NCBI RefSeq assembly: GCF_001661675.2
Contig: NZ_CP019602.1
Location: forward strand, 2,195,501-2,259,500
Length of the DNA stretch: 64,000 nucleotides
Origin: Croceicoccus marinus
GTDB taxonomy: Bacteria > Pseudomonadota > Alphaproteobacteria > Sphingomonadales > Sphingomonadaceae
Reading direction: 5' to 3'
The notes below the pieces were generated by a model, which saw only the letters and a program-made list of their open reading frames with translations, was not told the DNA's origin and searched no databases. Below are positions 9,399 through 18,402 of this stretch, one piece after another; the stretch's first letter is position 1; the number at the start of each line of letters is the position of its first letter. The position numbers and the translations under genes were made by a program.

Positions 9399-11084
9399 AT
9401 GACCGCACCCGATTTGCCCGCCGGCCGCCTGCTGGCCGCCGCCTGTTCCGCCGCCATGCTGCTCTCCGCCGCTCATTCCGTCCCCGCATCGGCCGATACG
9501 CTGATCGCGAACGTGAACGGGATGCGCTTCGACCGCGACGGTGATGTCGAACGTTTTGCCGCCATGCTGATCGACGACGACGGCAGGGTGGCAAAGCTCT
9601 ACCAGCGGCGCGACAGATTGCCCAAGGACGTCGATTACAGGCTCGACGGCGACGGCCGCGTGCTGATCCCCAGCTTCATCGATTCGCATGTGCACCTGAT
9701 CGACACCGGGCTGGCGGCGATGATCCTCGACCTGTCGGACACCGCCACCCTGGCCGAGGCGCAGGCGAAGATCGCCGATTACGCGGCGCAATATCCCAAT
9801 CGCAGCTGGATCATCGGGCGCGGCTGGAATCAGGAGAAATGGGGACTGGGCCGGTTTCCGACCGCCGCCGATCTCGACGCGGCGGTGGGCGACCGCCCGG
9901 TGTGGATGATGCGCGCCCACGGGCATGCGGGCTGGGCCAATAGCGCCGCCATCGCGGCGGCTGGCGTCACTGCCGAAACCGCCGATCCCGACGGCGGCCG
10001 CATCCTGCGCGGCGACGGAAACGCTCCGGCAGGGGTGTTCGTCGACAATGCGATGGATTCGATCGCCAGCCTGGTCCCCGAACCCCGACCCGAGGAGCGC
10101 GACCTGGCGCTGCAGAAGGCGCAGCAGCTGCTGCTTGCGCATGGCATCACCGCCGTGGCCGACATGGGCACCACGATCGACGGCTGGCAGGCGCTGCGCC
10201 GCGCGGGCGACAAGGGCCGCCTGCGGATCCGCGTGATGGGCTATGCGGCCGGACTGGACGAGATGGTCACCATCGCGGGCGCGGAACCGACACCGTGGCT
10301 TTATGGCGATCGGCTGCACCTGGGGGGCGTGAAGCTCTATCTCGATGGTGCGCTGGGATCGCGCGGCGCCTGGCTGCTGGACGATTACGCCGATGCACCG
10401 GGCGAGCGCGGCCTGCCGCTGAAAAGCGGCACGCAGCTGCGCAATTTGATGAGCCGGGCCGCCATGGCCGGATTCCAGCCCGCGGTGCACGCGATCGGCG
10501 ACGCCGCCAATCGCGAGGTGCTGGATGCCATCGCCGAACTGCGCGAGACCTATGAGGGCGACCGCCGCTGGCGGATCGAGCATGCACAGGTCATCGATCC
10601 GGTGGACTTGCCGCGCTTTGCCCGGCTGGACGCGATCGCCTCGGTCCAGCCGATCCACCAGACGTCGGACCGGCCGATGGCCGAGGCTCGGCTGGGTCCG
10701 GACCGGCTGCTGGGCGCCTATGCCTGGAATTCGCTGATCGAGAACGGCACGCCGGTGGCCTTCGGATCGGACTCGCCGGTCGAGCCGGTCGATGTCTGGG
10801 CCGGCATCGCCGCCGCCGTCACCCGGCAGGACGCCGCCGGCCGGCCCTTCGGCGGCTGGATGCCGCAGGAGCGGATCAGCCGTGAACAGGCGCTGGCGGG
10901 CTTTACCGCGGCAGGCGCCTATGCAGGCGAGGCAGAGGGCCGCTTTGGCAGCCTTGCGCCGGGCGAATGGGCCGACTTCCTGTTCGTCAGCGCGGATCCG
11001 GTGATGGTCCCCGAATCCGCACTGCGCAATGTCGAAGTCGAGGAGACCTGGCTGGCGGGCGCGCGCGTGTTCGGTGGCGACTAG
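9399..11084 (+). CDS. Secreted amidohydrolase, YtcJ-like metal-dependent hydrolase
   Basis: 561 residues. The N-terminus is a signal peptide (LLAAACSAAMLLSAAHSVPASA, cleavage near residue 32). The amidohydrolase fold follows: the metal-binding H-x-H at residues 97-99 in DSHVH, a downstream histidine in AVHAIGDAAN, and the late metal or catalytic Asp in FGSDSPVEP. This layout is that of the YtcJ/amidohydrolase_3 group, whose substrates are mostly unknown. A beta-sandwich composite domain is formed by residues about 35-90 and the C-terminal block GEWADFLFV. It is divergent from ilvA with a 59-base gap. The substrate cannot be called. Confidence 0.88.
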   Translation: MTAPDLPAGRLLAAACSAAMLLSAAHSVPASADTLIANVNGMRFDRDGDVERFAAMLIDDDGRVAKLYQRRDRLPKDVDYRLDGDGRVLIPSFIDSHVHLIDTGLAAMILDLSDTATLAEAQAKIADYAAQYPNRSWIIGRGWNQEKWGLGRFPTAADLDAAVGDRPVWMMRAHGHAGWANSAAIAAAGVTAETADPDGGRILRGDGNAPAGVFVDNAMDSIASLVPEPRPEERDLALQKAQQLLLAHGITAVADMGTTIDGWQALRRAGDKGRLRIRVMGYAAGLDEMVTIAGAEPTPWLYGDRLHLGGVKLYLDGALGSRGAWLLDDYADAPGERGLPLKSGTQLRNLMSRAAMAGFQPAVHAIGDAANREVLDAIAELRETYEGDRRWRIEHAQVIDPVDLPRFARLDAIASVQPIHQTSDRPMAEARLGPDRLLGAYAWNSLIENGTPVAFGSDSPVEPVDVWAGIAAAVTRQDAAGRPFGGWMPQERISREQALAGFTAAGAYAGEAEGRFGSLAPGEWADFLFVSADPVMVPESALRNVEVEETWLAGARVFGGD

Positions 11085-11180
11085 CAGGCAGCCTATCAAA
11101 AGCTGTTGCGCAAATGCGGCAATCCATTGCTGCAAAGCAAAAAAATTATACCGGACATGCGCTTGGATCCATTAACGGCG

Positions 11181-11208
11181 TTGACAGTTGATGGCGTAGT
11201 CGTATTTT
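11181..11208 (+). promoter_or_regulatory. Candidate sigma-70 type promoter
   Basis: TTGACA at 11181-11186 and TATTTT at 11203-11208 are separated by 16 bases. It lies about 160 bases before the small membrane-protein gene at 11367, which would give a long untranslated leader. It is the only good -35 match seen in this gap. Confidence 0.4.
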
Positions 11209-11366
11209 CACGATGCAAATCCGGAAAGGGGCACATCTTGTGCCGACCGGTATCATCGATTCGTAGCATGGGGGACATGGCTACTGATCGTGATTCGATA
11301 TTCGGTTCGGGGACGGGTTAGCCCGCTCGGATTCGAGAAGAATTGAGCGAACAAGGAGATAGAATT

Positions 11367-11591
11367 ATGATCCTCCGCAAGATGGCCACTGCCGCAACCG
11401 CGCTGGCTCTCGTTTCGGCACCTGTCGCCGCCACTGCAGCCGGTGCTGACCAGCGCGCTGCTGCTCCCGCAACCGAAACCAGCGAAATGGGTGGCGGTTC
11501 GCCGATCCTCGCCGTTCTCGCAGCGGTTCTTGTCGGCGTCGGCATCTACATCGCCGTCGACGGCGATGACGACGATCCGATCAGCGTCTGA
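11367..11591 (+). CDS. Small secreted or membrane protein with acidic tail, function unknown
   Basis: 74 residues from ATG 11367, chosen because AAGGAG sits at 11353-11358. An N-terminal signal-like segment (TAATALALVSAPVAATAAG) is followed by a linker rich in A, T and E. One strongly hydrophobic helix (ILAVLAAVLVGVGIYIAV) comes next, then the acidic end DGDDDDPISV. This layout suggests a small inner-membrane or exported protein. I do not recognise a named family. It is monocistronic, with a candidate promoter upstream and a strong terminator 25 bases downstream. Confidence 0.75.
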   Translation: MILRKMATAATALALVSAPVAATAAGADQRAAAPATETSEMGGGSPILAVLAAVLVGVGIYIAVDGDDDDPISV

Positions 11592-11615
11592 TCTTTTCGT
11601 CGAAGACGAATTTCG

Positions 11616-11645
11616 AAGGGCGGGGTCGATGGCTCCGCCCTTTTC
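11616..11645 (+). terminator. Rho-independent terminator
   Basis: AAGGGCGG at 11616-11623 pairs with CCGCCCTT at 11635-11642, leaving an 11-base loop and running straight into TTTTCG. It ends the 11367 gene; the opposite side is the tatC 3' end. Confidence 0.8.
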
Positions 11646-11709
11646 GTTTGTGCGTGTGAAGGGATCGGGCCCGCTGCATCCGGATTGACGCAAACGCTGC
11701 AGGGCGGCC

Positions 11710-12516
11710 TTAAGCCTCGGCGCTGCTGCGCTCGGCCGCTTCCGCTTCCTTCTTCGCCTCGCGCGCCTGACGCCGCTCGGTAATGCGCATCAGCACCAGC
11801 GACCCTTCGAACAGCAGATACAGCGGCACCGCCAGCACAAGCTGCGATCCCGGATCGGGCGGCGTGATGACCGCCGACACCGCGACGATCGCCACGATCA
11901 CATAGCGCCGCGCCTTGGTCAGCGCATCACGGCTGACGATGCCCGCCCGGTTGAGCAGCAGCAGCAGCACCGGCAGAAGAAAGCTGATCCCGAAGGCCAG
12001 GATGAACTGCATCACCAGCGCCAGGTAATCGCCCGTCCCGGGCAGGGCCTGGATCTCCATCCCGCCCGCATCGCCCTGAAAGCCGATGAACCAGCGGAAG
12101 GCATTGGGCATCACCACGAAATAGGCAAGCGCCGCCCCGGCGGTGAACAGGATGGGCGTGGCGAACAGGAAGGGCAGGAACGCCTTCTTCTCCTTCGCAT
12201 ACAGGCCCGGCGCGACGAATTGCCACAGCTGGTTGGCGATCACCGGGAACGAGATGAAGAACGCGGCGAACACCGCGACTTTCAGTTCGACGAAGAACGC
12301 CTCGTACAGCTTGGTGTAGATCAGCCGCCCCTCACCATCGGGAAAGGCCTGGGTCAGCGGACGGACCAGTATGCCGAAGATGTCGTCGGAAAACGGCAGG
12401 CAGATCGCGAACGCCACCACCAGGGTCAGCAGGCAGCGCAGCAGCCGGTTCCGCAGCTCGATCAGATGTTCGAGCAGCGGCGATTCGGTTTCGTCGAGGT
12501 CGGAAATGCGAAACAT
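11710..12516 (-). CDS. tatC: Sec-independent protein translocase subunit TatC
   Basis: 268 residues. It is a six-helix inner-membrane protein and the receptor for twin-arginine signal peptides in the Tat translocase. The N-terminal SPLLEHLIELRNRLLRC block and the periplasmic FELKVAVFAAFFIS and FVAPGLYAKEK segments are TatC hallmarks. The last gene of tatA-tatB-tatC, it starts 6 bases after the tatB stop. A charged C-terminal tail (RRQAREAKKEAEAAER) is longer than in E. coli. A likely Tat substrate in this window is the LD-carboxypeptidase at 33.4 kb. Confidence 0.97.
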   Translation of the reverse strand: MFRISDLDETESPLLEHLIELRNRLLRCLLTLVVAFAICLPFSDDIFGILVRPLTQAFPDGEGRLIYTKLYEAFFVELKVAVFAAFFISFPVIANQLWQFVAPGLYAKEKKAFLPFLFATPILFTAGAALAYFVVMPNAFRWFIGFQGDAGGMEIQALPGTGDYLALVMQFILAFGISFLLPVLLLLLNRAGIVSRDALTKARRYVIVAIVAVSAVITPPDPGSQLVLAVPLYLLFEGSLVLMRITERRQAREAKKEAEAAERSSAEA

Positions 12517-12522
12517 GGCGCT

Positions 12523-12939
12523 CTACTGGTCCGCCTTGCTGGGTGCCGGCGCTGGTACCGGTTCCGACGAAGCGGCGGGAGCGGGCGGATCATACGGTTC
12601 CATCTGCGGGTCGGCGGCGTCCGATGGCGGCGTATCGCTCGCCCCGGTCGCGGCCGGCTGCGGCAGGGCCGGTGCCTCGCCGTCATGCGCGGGGCGGACG
12701 GCTTCGGGATGCTTCGCCATGATCTCGGCGTTGCGCTTGTTCCATTCGGCCTGCATCTCCTCCAGCTCGGCCTCGCGCACCATGGCGTCGATTCCGGACC
12801 GGAAATGCGCCGAAACGCGCCGGATCTTGCCGATCCAGCGTCCCGCCGTGCGCATTGCAAGCGGCATATCCTTCGGGCCGATGACGACCACCGCGACAAT
12901 CACGATGATCAGCAGCTCGATCGCGCCGATGTCGAACAT
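12523..12939 (-). CDS. tatB: Sec-independent protein translocase subunit TatB
   Basis: 138 residues. The N-terminal helix MFDIGAIELLIIVIVAVVV and the following amphipathic stretch (GRWIGKIRRVSAHFRSG) are the TatA/B signature; the helix begins with MFDIG as in TatB. The C-terminal half is low-complexity, rich in P, A, S and D. It partners TatC in the substrate-receptor complex. It sits between tatA and tatC on the same strand, with a 37-base gap to tatA. Confidence 0.95.
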   Translation of the reverse strand: MFDIGAIELLIIVIVAVVVIGPKDMPLAMRTAGRWIGKIRRVSAHFRSGIDAMVREAELEEMQAEWNKRNAEIMAKHPEAVRPAHDGEAPALPQPAATGASDTPPSDAADPQMEPYDPPAPAASSEPVPAPAPSKADQ

Positions 12940-12976
12940 GAAGAAAGCGTCCTAACGCAGCAACCGCCGTGGCGGA

Positions 12977-13246
12977 TCAGCTGCTCTTGTCGGTATCGCC
13001 CGTCGCGGCCGGGGTGCCCGTTGCATTGGCGGTCGGCGTCGCCGTCTTCTCGCCCGTCGTCGTCGTCGTAGGAGCGGGCGTATGGTGATCGATCCGCTCG
13101 GGCGAGCGCGCTTCCTCGTTCATGCCCTGCTTGAAGCTTTTGATGCCCTTGCCGAAGTCACCCATCATTTCCGAAATCCGGCCGCGCCCGAAGAGCACGA
13201 GGATCACGACGGCGACGATCAGCAATTGCCAGGGTCCAACATTCAT
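12977..13246 (-). CDS. tatA: Sec-independent protein translocase subunit TatA
   Basis: 89 residues. It is the pore-forming Tat subunit. The N-terminal membrane helix ([16 protein letters not shown]) ends in the conserved FG, followed by the amphipathic helix [20 protein letters not shown]. The tail is rich in T and A and probably disordered. It is the first of tatABC, 36 bases downstream of scpB, as in many alphaproteobacteria where nagZ-scpA-scpB-tatABC form one string. Confidence 0.96.
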   Translation of the reverse strand: MNVGPWQLLIVAVVILVLFGRGRISEMMGDFGKGIKSFKQGMNEEARSPERIDHHTPAPTTTTTGEKTATPTANATGTPAATGDTDKSS

Positions 13247-13282
13247 CTGAAATTCTCACTTATTCGAGAGTACGCTTCTCAT

Positions 13283-13927
13283 TTAGGCGGTTTCGTCGCC
13301 CATATCCAGAGAGGCTTCGGTATCGCCCTCCTCTAGACGCATTTCTTTTGCGTTCTCGTGAATGCTGGCGATTTCTCTTTCGAGCGCGTCTTCCACCGGT
13401 TCCAGCAGCCCTGCGGCGCGCAATTCGGCCAGACCCGGCAGGTCGCGGCGATTGGCAAGGCCGAAATGGGTCAGGAATTCGGGCGTGGTGGCATAGATCA
13501 CCGGCCGTCCCGGAACCTCGCGGCGACCCGCAGCGCGGACCCAGCCCGCCTCCATCAACACGTCCAGCGTGCCCTTGGCGGTCTGCACGCCGCGAATCGA
13601 TTCGATTTCCGCGCGGCTGACCGGCTCGTGATAGGCGATGATCGCGAGGCATTCGGTCGCCGCGCGCGACAGGCGCTTGGGCTCCTCGCGCTCTCGCCGC
13701 AGCAGGTGGGCAAGGTCGGGCGCGGTCTGCAAGTGCCAGCGCGGCCCGCGCTTCACCAGTTCGACCCCGCGCCCGTCGTAATGCGCCGCCAGCCGCGCCA
13801 GCGCGTCGCGCACGTCGGCGCCGTTCAGATGTTCGCCGATCTCCGCCGCGCTCATCGGCGCTTCGGCGGCGAACAGCACTGCCTCCACCGCGCGCACCAG
13901 ATCGTCGGGGACAGCGTCCTGCGTCAT
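13283..13927 (-). CDS. scpB: Segregation and condensation protein B
   Basis: 214 residues from ATG 13927, whose ATGA overlaps the scpA stop. ScpB is a winged-helix partner of the SMC-ScpA condensin complex and acts on the nucleoid. Seen are the VRAVEAVLFAAEAPMS opening and the TECLAIIAYHEPVSRAEIE and VQTAKGTLDVLMEAGWV blocks typical of the two winged-helix domains. An acidic 40-residue tail follows. A longer frame upstream is open, but it lies inside scpA and lacks family similarity. Confidence 0.94.
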   Translation of the reverse strand: MTQDAVPDDLVRAVEAVLFAAEAPMSAAEIGEHLNGADVRDALARLAAHYDGRGVELVKRGPRWHLQTAPDLAHLLRREREEPKRLSRAATECLAIIAYHEPVSRAEIESIRGVQTAKGTLDVLMEAGWVRAAGRREVPGRPVIYATTPEFLTHFGLANRRDLPGLAELRAAGLLEPVEDALEREIASIHENAKEMRLEEGDTEASLDMGDETA

Positions 13928-14748
13928 TCGCGGGGCCGCCCCCCGCCAAGCGCGCGCAGGCGAAGCGGGCCGAACACTTTCTCCTGCGCGATTTCCGCCC
14001 TGCCCTGCTTCGCCAGCTCCAGCGCAGCCACGAAGCTGCTGGCCAGCGCCGACTTGCGCAGGCGCGGATCGGCATGCGGCGGCAGGAACTGGCGCAGTTC
14101 CATCCAGTCGAGCGAGACGCCCAGCATGGACGAGACGCGCGACAGCGCGCTTTCCAGTGTCATCACCGCGCGGTCGCGCACCATGTGGACGACGGGCGCG
14201 GTCCGGGCCTTTACCTGTCCGTACGCCTGCACCAGATCGTACCATTCGCATTGCCAGGCACGCTTCTTCAGCACGCGCAGCCCTTCGGGCTCGCCGCGCG
14301 CGAAGACGTCGCGGCCCAGCCGGTCGCGCGCCATCAGCCGCGCGGCGACATCGCGCATCGCCGCCAGCCGTTCAAGCCTGAGCTGCAGGCGCAGCGCCAG
14401 CTCCTCGGGGCTGGGGTCCTCCTGTTCTTCCTTGGGCAGCAGCATCGCGGATTTCAGGAACGCCAGCCATGCCGCCATCACCAGATAGTCGGCGGCAAGC
14501 TCCAGCCGCATCTCTCCCGCGCGGTCGATGAAGGCGAGATACTGGTCGGTCAGCTCCAGGATCGAGATGCGGCGCAGATCCACCTTCTGCCGCCGCGCCA
14601 GGTCGAGCAGCACGTCGAGCGGCCCCTCCCATGTCGCGAGTTCGACATAGAGCCGCTCGCTCTCATCGCCGGGCGCGGGCGCTTCCTCTGTCCAGCCGCC
14701 AGATCCTTCCCCCCACAATGTGCCGGGTTCGGAGCCGTCGATGGTCAC
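13924..14748 (-). CDS. scpA: Segregation and condensation protein A
   Basis: 274 residues from GTG 14748, which overlaps the nagZ stop in a GTGA junction. ScpA is the kleisin that bridges the SMC heads. The hallmark WEGPLDVLLDLARRQKVDL is near residues 37-55, followed by ISILELTDQYLAFI; the C-terminal winged-helix part binds SMC. A longer ATG-initiated frame would intrude about 190 bases into nagZ and reads as Arg/Cys-rich noise, so the GTG start is preferred. It is coupled to both neighbours. Confidence 0.93.
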   Translation of the reverse strand: MTIDGSEPGTLWGEGSGGWTEEAPAPGDESERLYVELATWEGPLDVLLDLARRQKVDLRRISILELTDQYLAFIDRAGEMRLELAADYLVMAAWLAFLKSAMLLPKEEQEDPSPEELALRLQLRLERLAAMRDVAARLMARDRLGRDVFARGEPEGLRVLKKRAWQCEWYDLVQAYGQVKARTAPVVHMVRDRAVMTLESALSRVSSMLGVSLDWMELRQFLPPHADPRLRKSALASSFVAALELAKQGRAEIAQEKVFGPLRLRALGGGRPRE

Positions 14749-15770
14749 GCCGCAACCCCTGCCGCCGCCAGCAGGGCATCGCGCTTGGCAATGCATTCGG
14801 CGCGCCGCTCGGCGCCCTCGAACAGCCGCGCATCCTTGCCCTGCATCGCCGCGTCGAGGCGGCGGCGGGCATCGGGCGTGATGTCGCCGCAGGCTTCGAC
14901 CGTCGCGACCATGTCGGCCATTTTCGCCCAGCAATTGAGAACGAGGTCGCAGCCCGCTTCCAGCGCTTTGACCGAACGCTCGGCGATGGATCCGGACAGC
15001 GCTTCCATGTCGATGTCGTCACTCATCAGCAATCCGCCAAAACCGATGCGGCCGCGGATGATGTCGCCGATGACCCTGGCGGATTGAGTCGCGGGATGGT
15101 CCGCGTCCCATGCGGTAAAGGTGACATGCGCGCTCATCCCGATGGCTGCGCCGCGCAGCGCATGGAACGGGGCGATGTCCTGTTCGAGTGCGGCCTCGCT
15201 CGCGGTGACGACGGGCATTTCCTTGTGGCTGTCGGCGCAGGCGCGGCCGTGGCCGGGGATATGCTTGATGATGCCCGCGACGCCCGCGGCTTCCAGCCCG
15301 TCCAGCACCGCACGGCCCAGCGCCGCGACCCGCATCGGATCATGGCCCAGCGCGCGGTCGCCGATCACGTCATGCGCCCCCTCGCACCGCACGTCGAGCA
15401 GCGGCAGCGCATCGCAGTTGAGGCCCGCTTCGGCCAGGTCCAGCCCGATGGCCTCGGCATTCACCTGCGCCGCTTCTATCGCCGAGATCGGGGCGATATC
15501 GTACAGCCGGTCGAACACGCCCTGCGGCGGATATTGGGGCCAGACCGGAGGCTTCATCCGCGCCACGCGTCCGCCTTCCTGGTCGATCGTGATCAGCAGA
15601 TCGCCCCGCCCCGCGATCGCGCGCAGATCGTCTGTCAGCGCCCGCATCTGGGCCGGACTGTCGCAATTGCGCCCGAACAGGATATATCCCGCCGGATCGG
15701 CCTCTCGGAAAAAGGCGCGTTCGTCGTCGGTCAGCTCGGTGCCGGAAAGGCCGAATATCGCGGGGGTCAT
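14745..15770 (-). CDS. nagZ: Beta-N-acetylhexosaminidase, glycoside hydrolase family 3
   Basis: 341 residues from ATG 15770 (MTPAIFGLSG). It removes N-acetylglucosamine from anhydro-muropeptides in peptidoglycan recycling, in the cytoplasm. Family marks are LLITIDQEGGRVARM, the IIKHIPGHGRACADSHKEMP loop carrying the His/Asp catalytic pair, and GLLMSDDIDM with the nucleophile Asp. A start 24 codons upstream is possible but adds no conserved sequence. It leads the nagZ-scpA-scpB-tatABC string and follows the SPOR gene by 73 bases. Confidence 0.94.
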   Translation of the reverse strand: MTPAIFGLSGTELTDDERAFFREADPAGYILFGRNCDSPAQMRALTDDLRAIAGRGDLLITIDQEGGRVARMKPPVWPQYPPQGVFDRLYDIAPISAIEAAQVNAEAIGLDLAEAGLNCDALPLLDVRCEGAHDVIGDRALGHDPMRVAALGRAVLDGLEAAGVAGIIKHIPGHGRACADSHKEMPVVTASEAALEQDIAPFHALRGAAIGMSAHVTFTAWDADHPATQSARVIGDIIRGRIGFGGLLMSDDIDMEALSGSIAERSVKALEAGCDLVLNCWAKMADMVATVEACGDITPDARRRLDAAMQGKDARLFEGAERRAECIAKRDALLAAAGVAA

Positions 15771-15843
15771 AAGGGCGCCAGATTCGCGGAAATCGCGGGG
15801 ATGCGCAAGCTGGGGCACGGGGGCCGCGGCCCTTATCCCCAAA

Positions 15844-16518
15844 TCAGCGCTTCACCTGGCACTCGATCCCGTTCGCCTTCAGTTCGGAACACAGCGCATT
15901 GGCCGAAGCCGTGCTCCCCGTCACGGCCTGCAGGCGGAACACGGTGCCGATATCGGCGCGCCCCTCGATGATGCGGCGGTCGAAATCGCCCAGCCTCTGA
16001 TAGCGCTGGGTCAGCGTCTGCCAGCCCTTTTGCGCCGCCGCCTCGGTCGAATAGGCACCGATCTGCACGCCCACGCCGAAAACCTGCGGCCTTGGCTCGG
16101 ATGCCGGCGCGGGTTCCTCTGCGGCAGCGGGGGCGGCCGGTTCGGGATCGGGCTGCTTCTGCGCAATGCGCGCCTCGCGCTCGATCCCTTCGCCCACCTT
16201 GTAGCTGGTGTCGCCGGTTCCCGCGAAGGTCTTGCCGCCGGGATTTTCGGGCCGCACCTTGTAGGGCGCATCGGGCGCAGCGATCACCGACCCGTCGCCT
16301 TCGGGCGGAGCCAGTTGCCAGTCGCGCAGCAGCCAGAATGCCAGGGCGGCAAGCAGCACGAAGCCGGCAAAGAAGGCCACGAACCGGCCGACGCGCGACC
16401 AGTCCAGCCCCTCGTCGTCGTCCTCGTCCGCGGCCTCGAGCCAGGGCAGCCGCAGATCGGCTTCGTCGAGCGCGAGCTGCGCCTCGCCCTCACCGCCCTG
16501 GCTGACCTGTGGAACCAT
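15844..16518 (-). CDS. SPOR-domain inner membrane protein
   Basis: 224 residues. An acidic cytoplasmic N-terminus of about 45 residues (DEDDDEGLDW) is followed by one membrane helix (FVAFFAGFVLLAALAFWLL), a periplasmic linker rich in P and A, and a C-terminal SPOR domain (VQIGAYSTEAAAQKGW to the end). SPOR domains bind denuded glycan at the division site. It lies between argS and nagZ on the same strand, a frequent sphingomonad order, with a 3-base gap to argS. It may belong to division or cell-wall maintenance; it is not FtsN by any specific mark. Confidence 0.9.
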   Translation of the reverse strand: MVPQVSQGGEGEAQLALDEADLRLPWLEAADEDDDEGLDWSRVGRFVAFFAGFVLLAALAFWLLRDWQLAPPEGDGSVIAAPDAPYKVRPENPGGKTFAGTGDTSYKVGEGIEREARIAQKQPDPEPAAPAAAEEPAPASEPRPQVFGVGVQIGAYSTEAAAQKGWQTLTQRYQRLGDFDRRIIEGRADIGTVFRLQAVTGSTASANALCSELKANGIECQVKR

Positions 16519-16521
16519 CGC

Positions 16522-18309
16522 CTAGAGTCGCTCCGCTGCCTCGACCCCCAGAATCGAGAGGCCGTTGCGGATAACCTGCCCGATCTGTTTCGCAAGATAT
16601 AGCCGCACGCCGGTCTTTACCATGTCGTCTTCCACGATAAAGCGCCGCGCCGGATCGTCATTGCCCTGGTTCCACAGCGCGTGGAACGCCGCGGCCAGAT
16701 CCATCAGGAAGAAGGCGATCCGGTGCGGCTCTCTCGCGCGCGCGGCCTGTTCGACCACGCGCGGGAATTGCGCGGCCTGCTTCATCAGCACCTGCTCGTC
16801 GGAATGCAGGATGCCTTCGCTGCCCCAGCTCTGCACGCGCGCGGTCTCTGCCTTGTCGGAAAGGCCCGCTTCGGCCGCCTTGCGCAGCACCGATGCGATG
16901 CGGGCATGGGCGTATTGGACATAGAAGACGGGATTGTCCTTCGACGCCTCGACCACCTTGGCGAAGTCGAAATCCATCTGCGCCTCGGGCTTGCGGGTCA
17001 GCATGGTGAAGCGCACCACGTCCTTGCCCACTTCCTCGACCATGTCGGCGATGGTGATGAAATTGCCCGAACGCTTGGACATCTTCACCGGTTCGCCGTC
17101 GCGCAGCAGCTGGACCATCTGCACCAGCTTGACGTCGAACGGCTTCGATTGGCCATGCTCCTCGCCGGTCAGCGCGGCGACGGCGGCCTTGATGCGCTTG
17201 ACCGTGCCCGCATGGTCCGCGCCCCAGATGTCGATCAGCGCGTCCGCGCCCTGCGCCTTCTGGAAGTGATAGGCCATGTCCGCACCGAAATAGGTCCAGT
17301 TGCCGTCGGACTTCCTGATCGGCCGGTCCTGGTCGTCGCCGAACTGGGTCGAGCGGAACAGCGGCAGTTCGACCGGCTCCCAGTCGTCGGGCGTCTTGCC
17401 CTTGGGTGCTTCCAGCAGGCCGTCATAGACAAGGCCCTTCTGCCGCAGGAACGTCTCGGCGATTTCGGGCTTGCCCTCGGCCTGCAGCTTGGCTTCGGAT
17501 GAGAACAGGTCGTGGTGGATGCCCAGCATGGCAAGATCGGCGCGGATCATGTCCATCATCGCATCGACCGCGCGCATGCGGAACAGCGCCAGCCATTCGC
17601 TTTCGGGCGCATCCTTGTACCGGTCGCCGAACTCGGCAGCCAATGCCTTGCCGATCGGGACCAGATAGTCGCCGGGATAGAACCCCTCCGGAATCGTGCC
17701 GATATCCTCGCCCAGCGCCTCGCGGTAACGCAGATGCACCGACCGGGCGAGCGTCTGCACCTGCGCGCCCGCATCATTGACGTAATATTCGCGGATCACC
17801 GCAAAGCCCGCATATTCCAGCAGGCCCGCCAGCGAATCGCCGACCACCGCGCCGCGGCAATGGCCCATGTGCATCGGGCCGGTCGGATTGGCCGACACAT
17901 ATTCGATGTTCACCGTCTGCCCCGCGCCCATGGAAGAGCGGCCATAGGCATCCCCCAGCGCGGCGATCGCGTCGAGCTCGGCTTCCCATGCGCTGGGCGC
18001 GATGCGCAAATTAATGAAGCCGGGGCCCGCGATTTCGGCGGCGGCGATGTCGGCTTCCTTCGACAGCTCGGCGGCAAGCGCCTCGGCCAGGGCGCGCGGA
18101 TTGGTCTTTGCGGGCTTGGCCAGCACCATGGCGGCATTGGTCGCAAGATCGCCGTGCGACGGATCGCGCGGCGGCTCCACCGTGACATTCGCGCGGTCGA
18201 GACCGCCAGGCAGCGCGCCCGCCGCCTCCATCGCGTCGAGGGCCTTGTCCACTGCCGCCGAAATGGCGGCGTGGATGGTGATGGTGCGGTCGGTCGTCTG
18301 CTCGGTCAT
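16522..18309 (-). CDS. argS: Arginyl-tRNA synthetase
   Basis: 595 residues, usual for class I ArgRS. The N-terminal Add1 domain (residues about 1-110) precedes the HIGH-type motif, seen as HMGH in PTGPMHMGHCRGA. The KMSKS-type loop is VKMSKRSGN, and the C-terminal DALR anticodon-binding domain ends the protein. It charges tRNA-Arg in the cytoplasm. It starts a same-strand run with the SPOR gene and nagZ. Confidence 0.97.
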   Translation of the reverse strand: MTEQTTDRTITIHAAISAAVDKALDAMEAAGALPGGLDRANVTVEPPRDPSHGDLATNAAMVLAKPAKTNPRALAEALAAELSKEADIAAAEIAGPGFINLRIAPSAWEAELDAIAALGDAYGRSSMGAGQTVNIEYVSANPTGPMHMGHCRGAVVGDSLAGLLEYAGFAVIREYYVNDAGAQVQTLARSVHLRYREALGEDIGTIPEGFYPGDYLVPIGKALAAEFGDRYKDAPESEWLALFRMRAVDAMMDMIRADLAMLGIHHDLFSSEAKLQAEGKPEIAETFLRQKGLVYDGLLEAPKGKTPDDWEPVELPLFRSTQFGDDQDRPIRKSDGNWTYFGADMAYHFQKAQGADALIDIWGADHAGTVKRIKAAVAALTGEEHGQSKPFDVKLVQMVQLLRDGEPVKMSKRSGNFITIADMVEEVGKDVVRFTMLTRKPEAQMDFDFAKVVEASKDNPVFYVQYAHARIASVLRKAAEAGLSDKAETARVQSWGSEGILHSDEQVLMKQAAQFPRVVEQAARAREPHRIAFFLMDLAAAFHALWNQGNDDPARRFIVEDDMVKTGVRLYLAKQIGQVIRNGLSILGVEAAERL

Positions 18310-18402
18310 GGCCGCGCGCCTAGCGGGGATTGGCGCGAGTGGGAAGGAGTCTTCTTTTTGGGACCGGTTCGCCTGTCGCGTCTGGCGCCGGACCCGCCGG
18401 GA

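Noticed and set aside
13928..14251. Upstream extension of scpB
   Set aside because: The added part lies inside scpA in another frame and lacks similarity to ScpB; the ATGA junction is the natural start.
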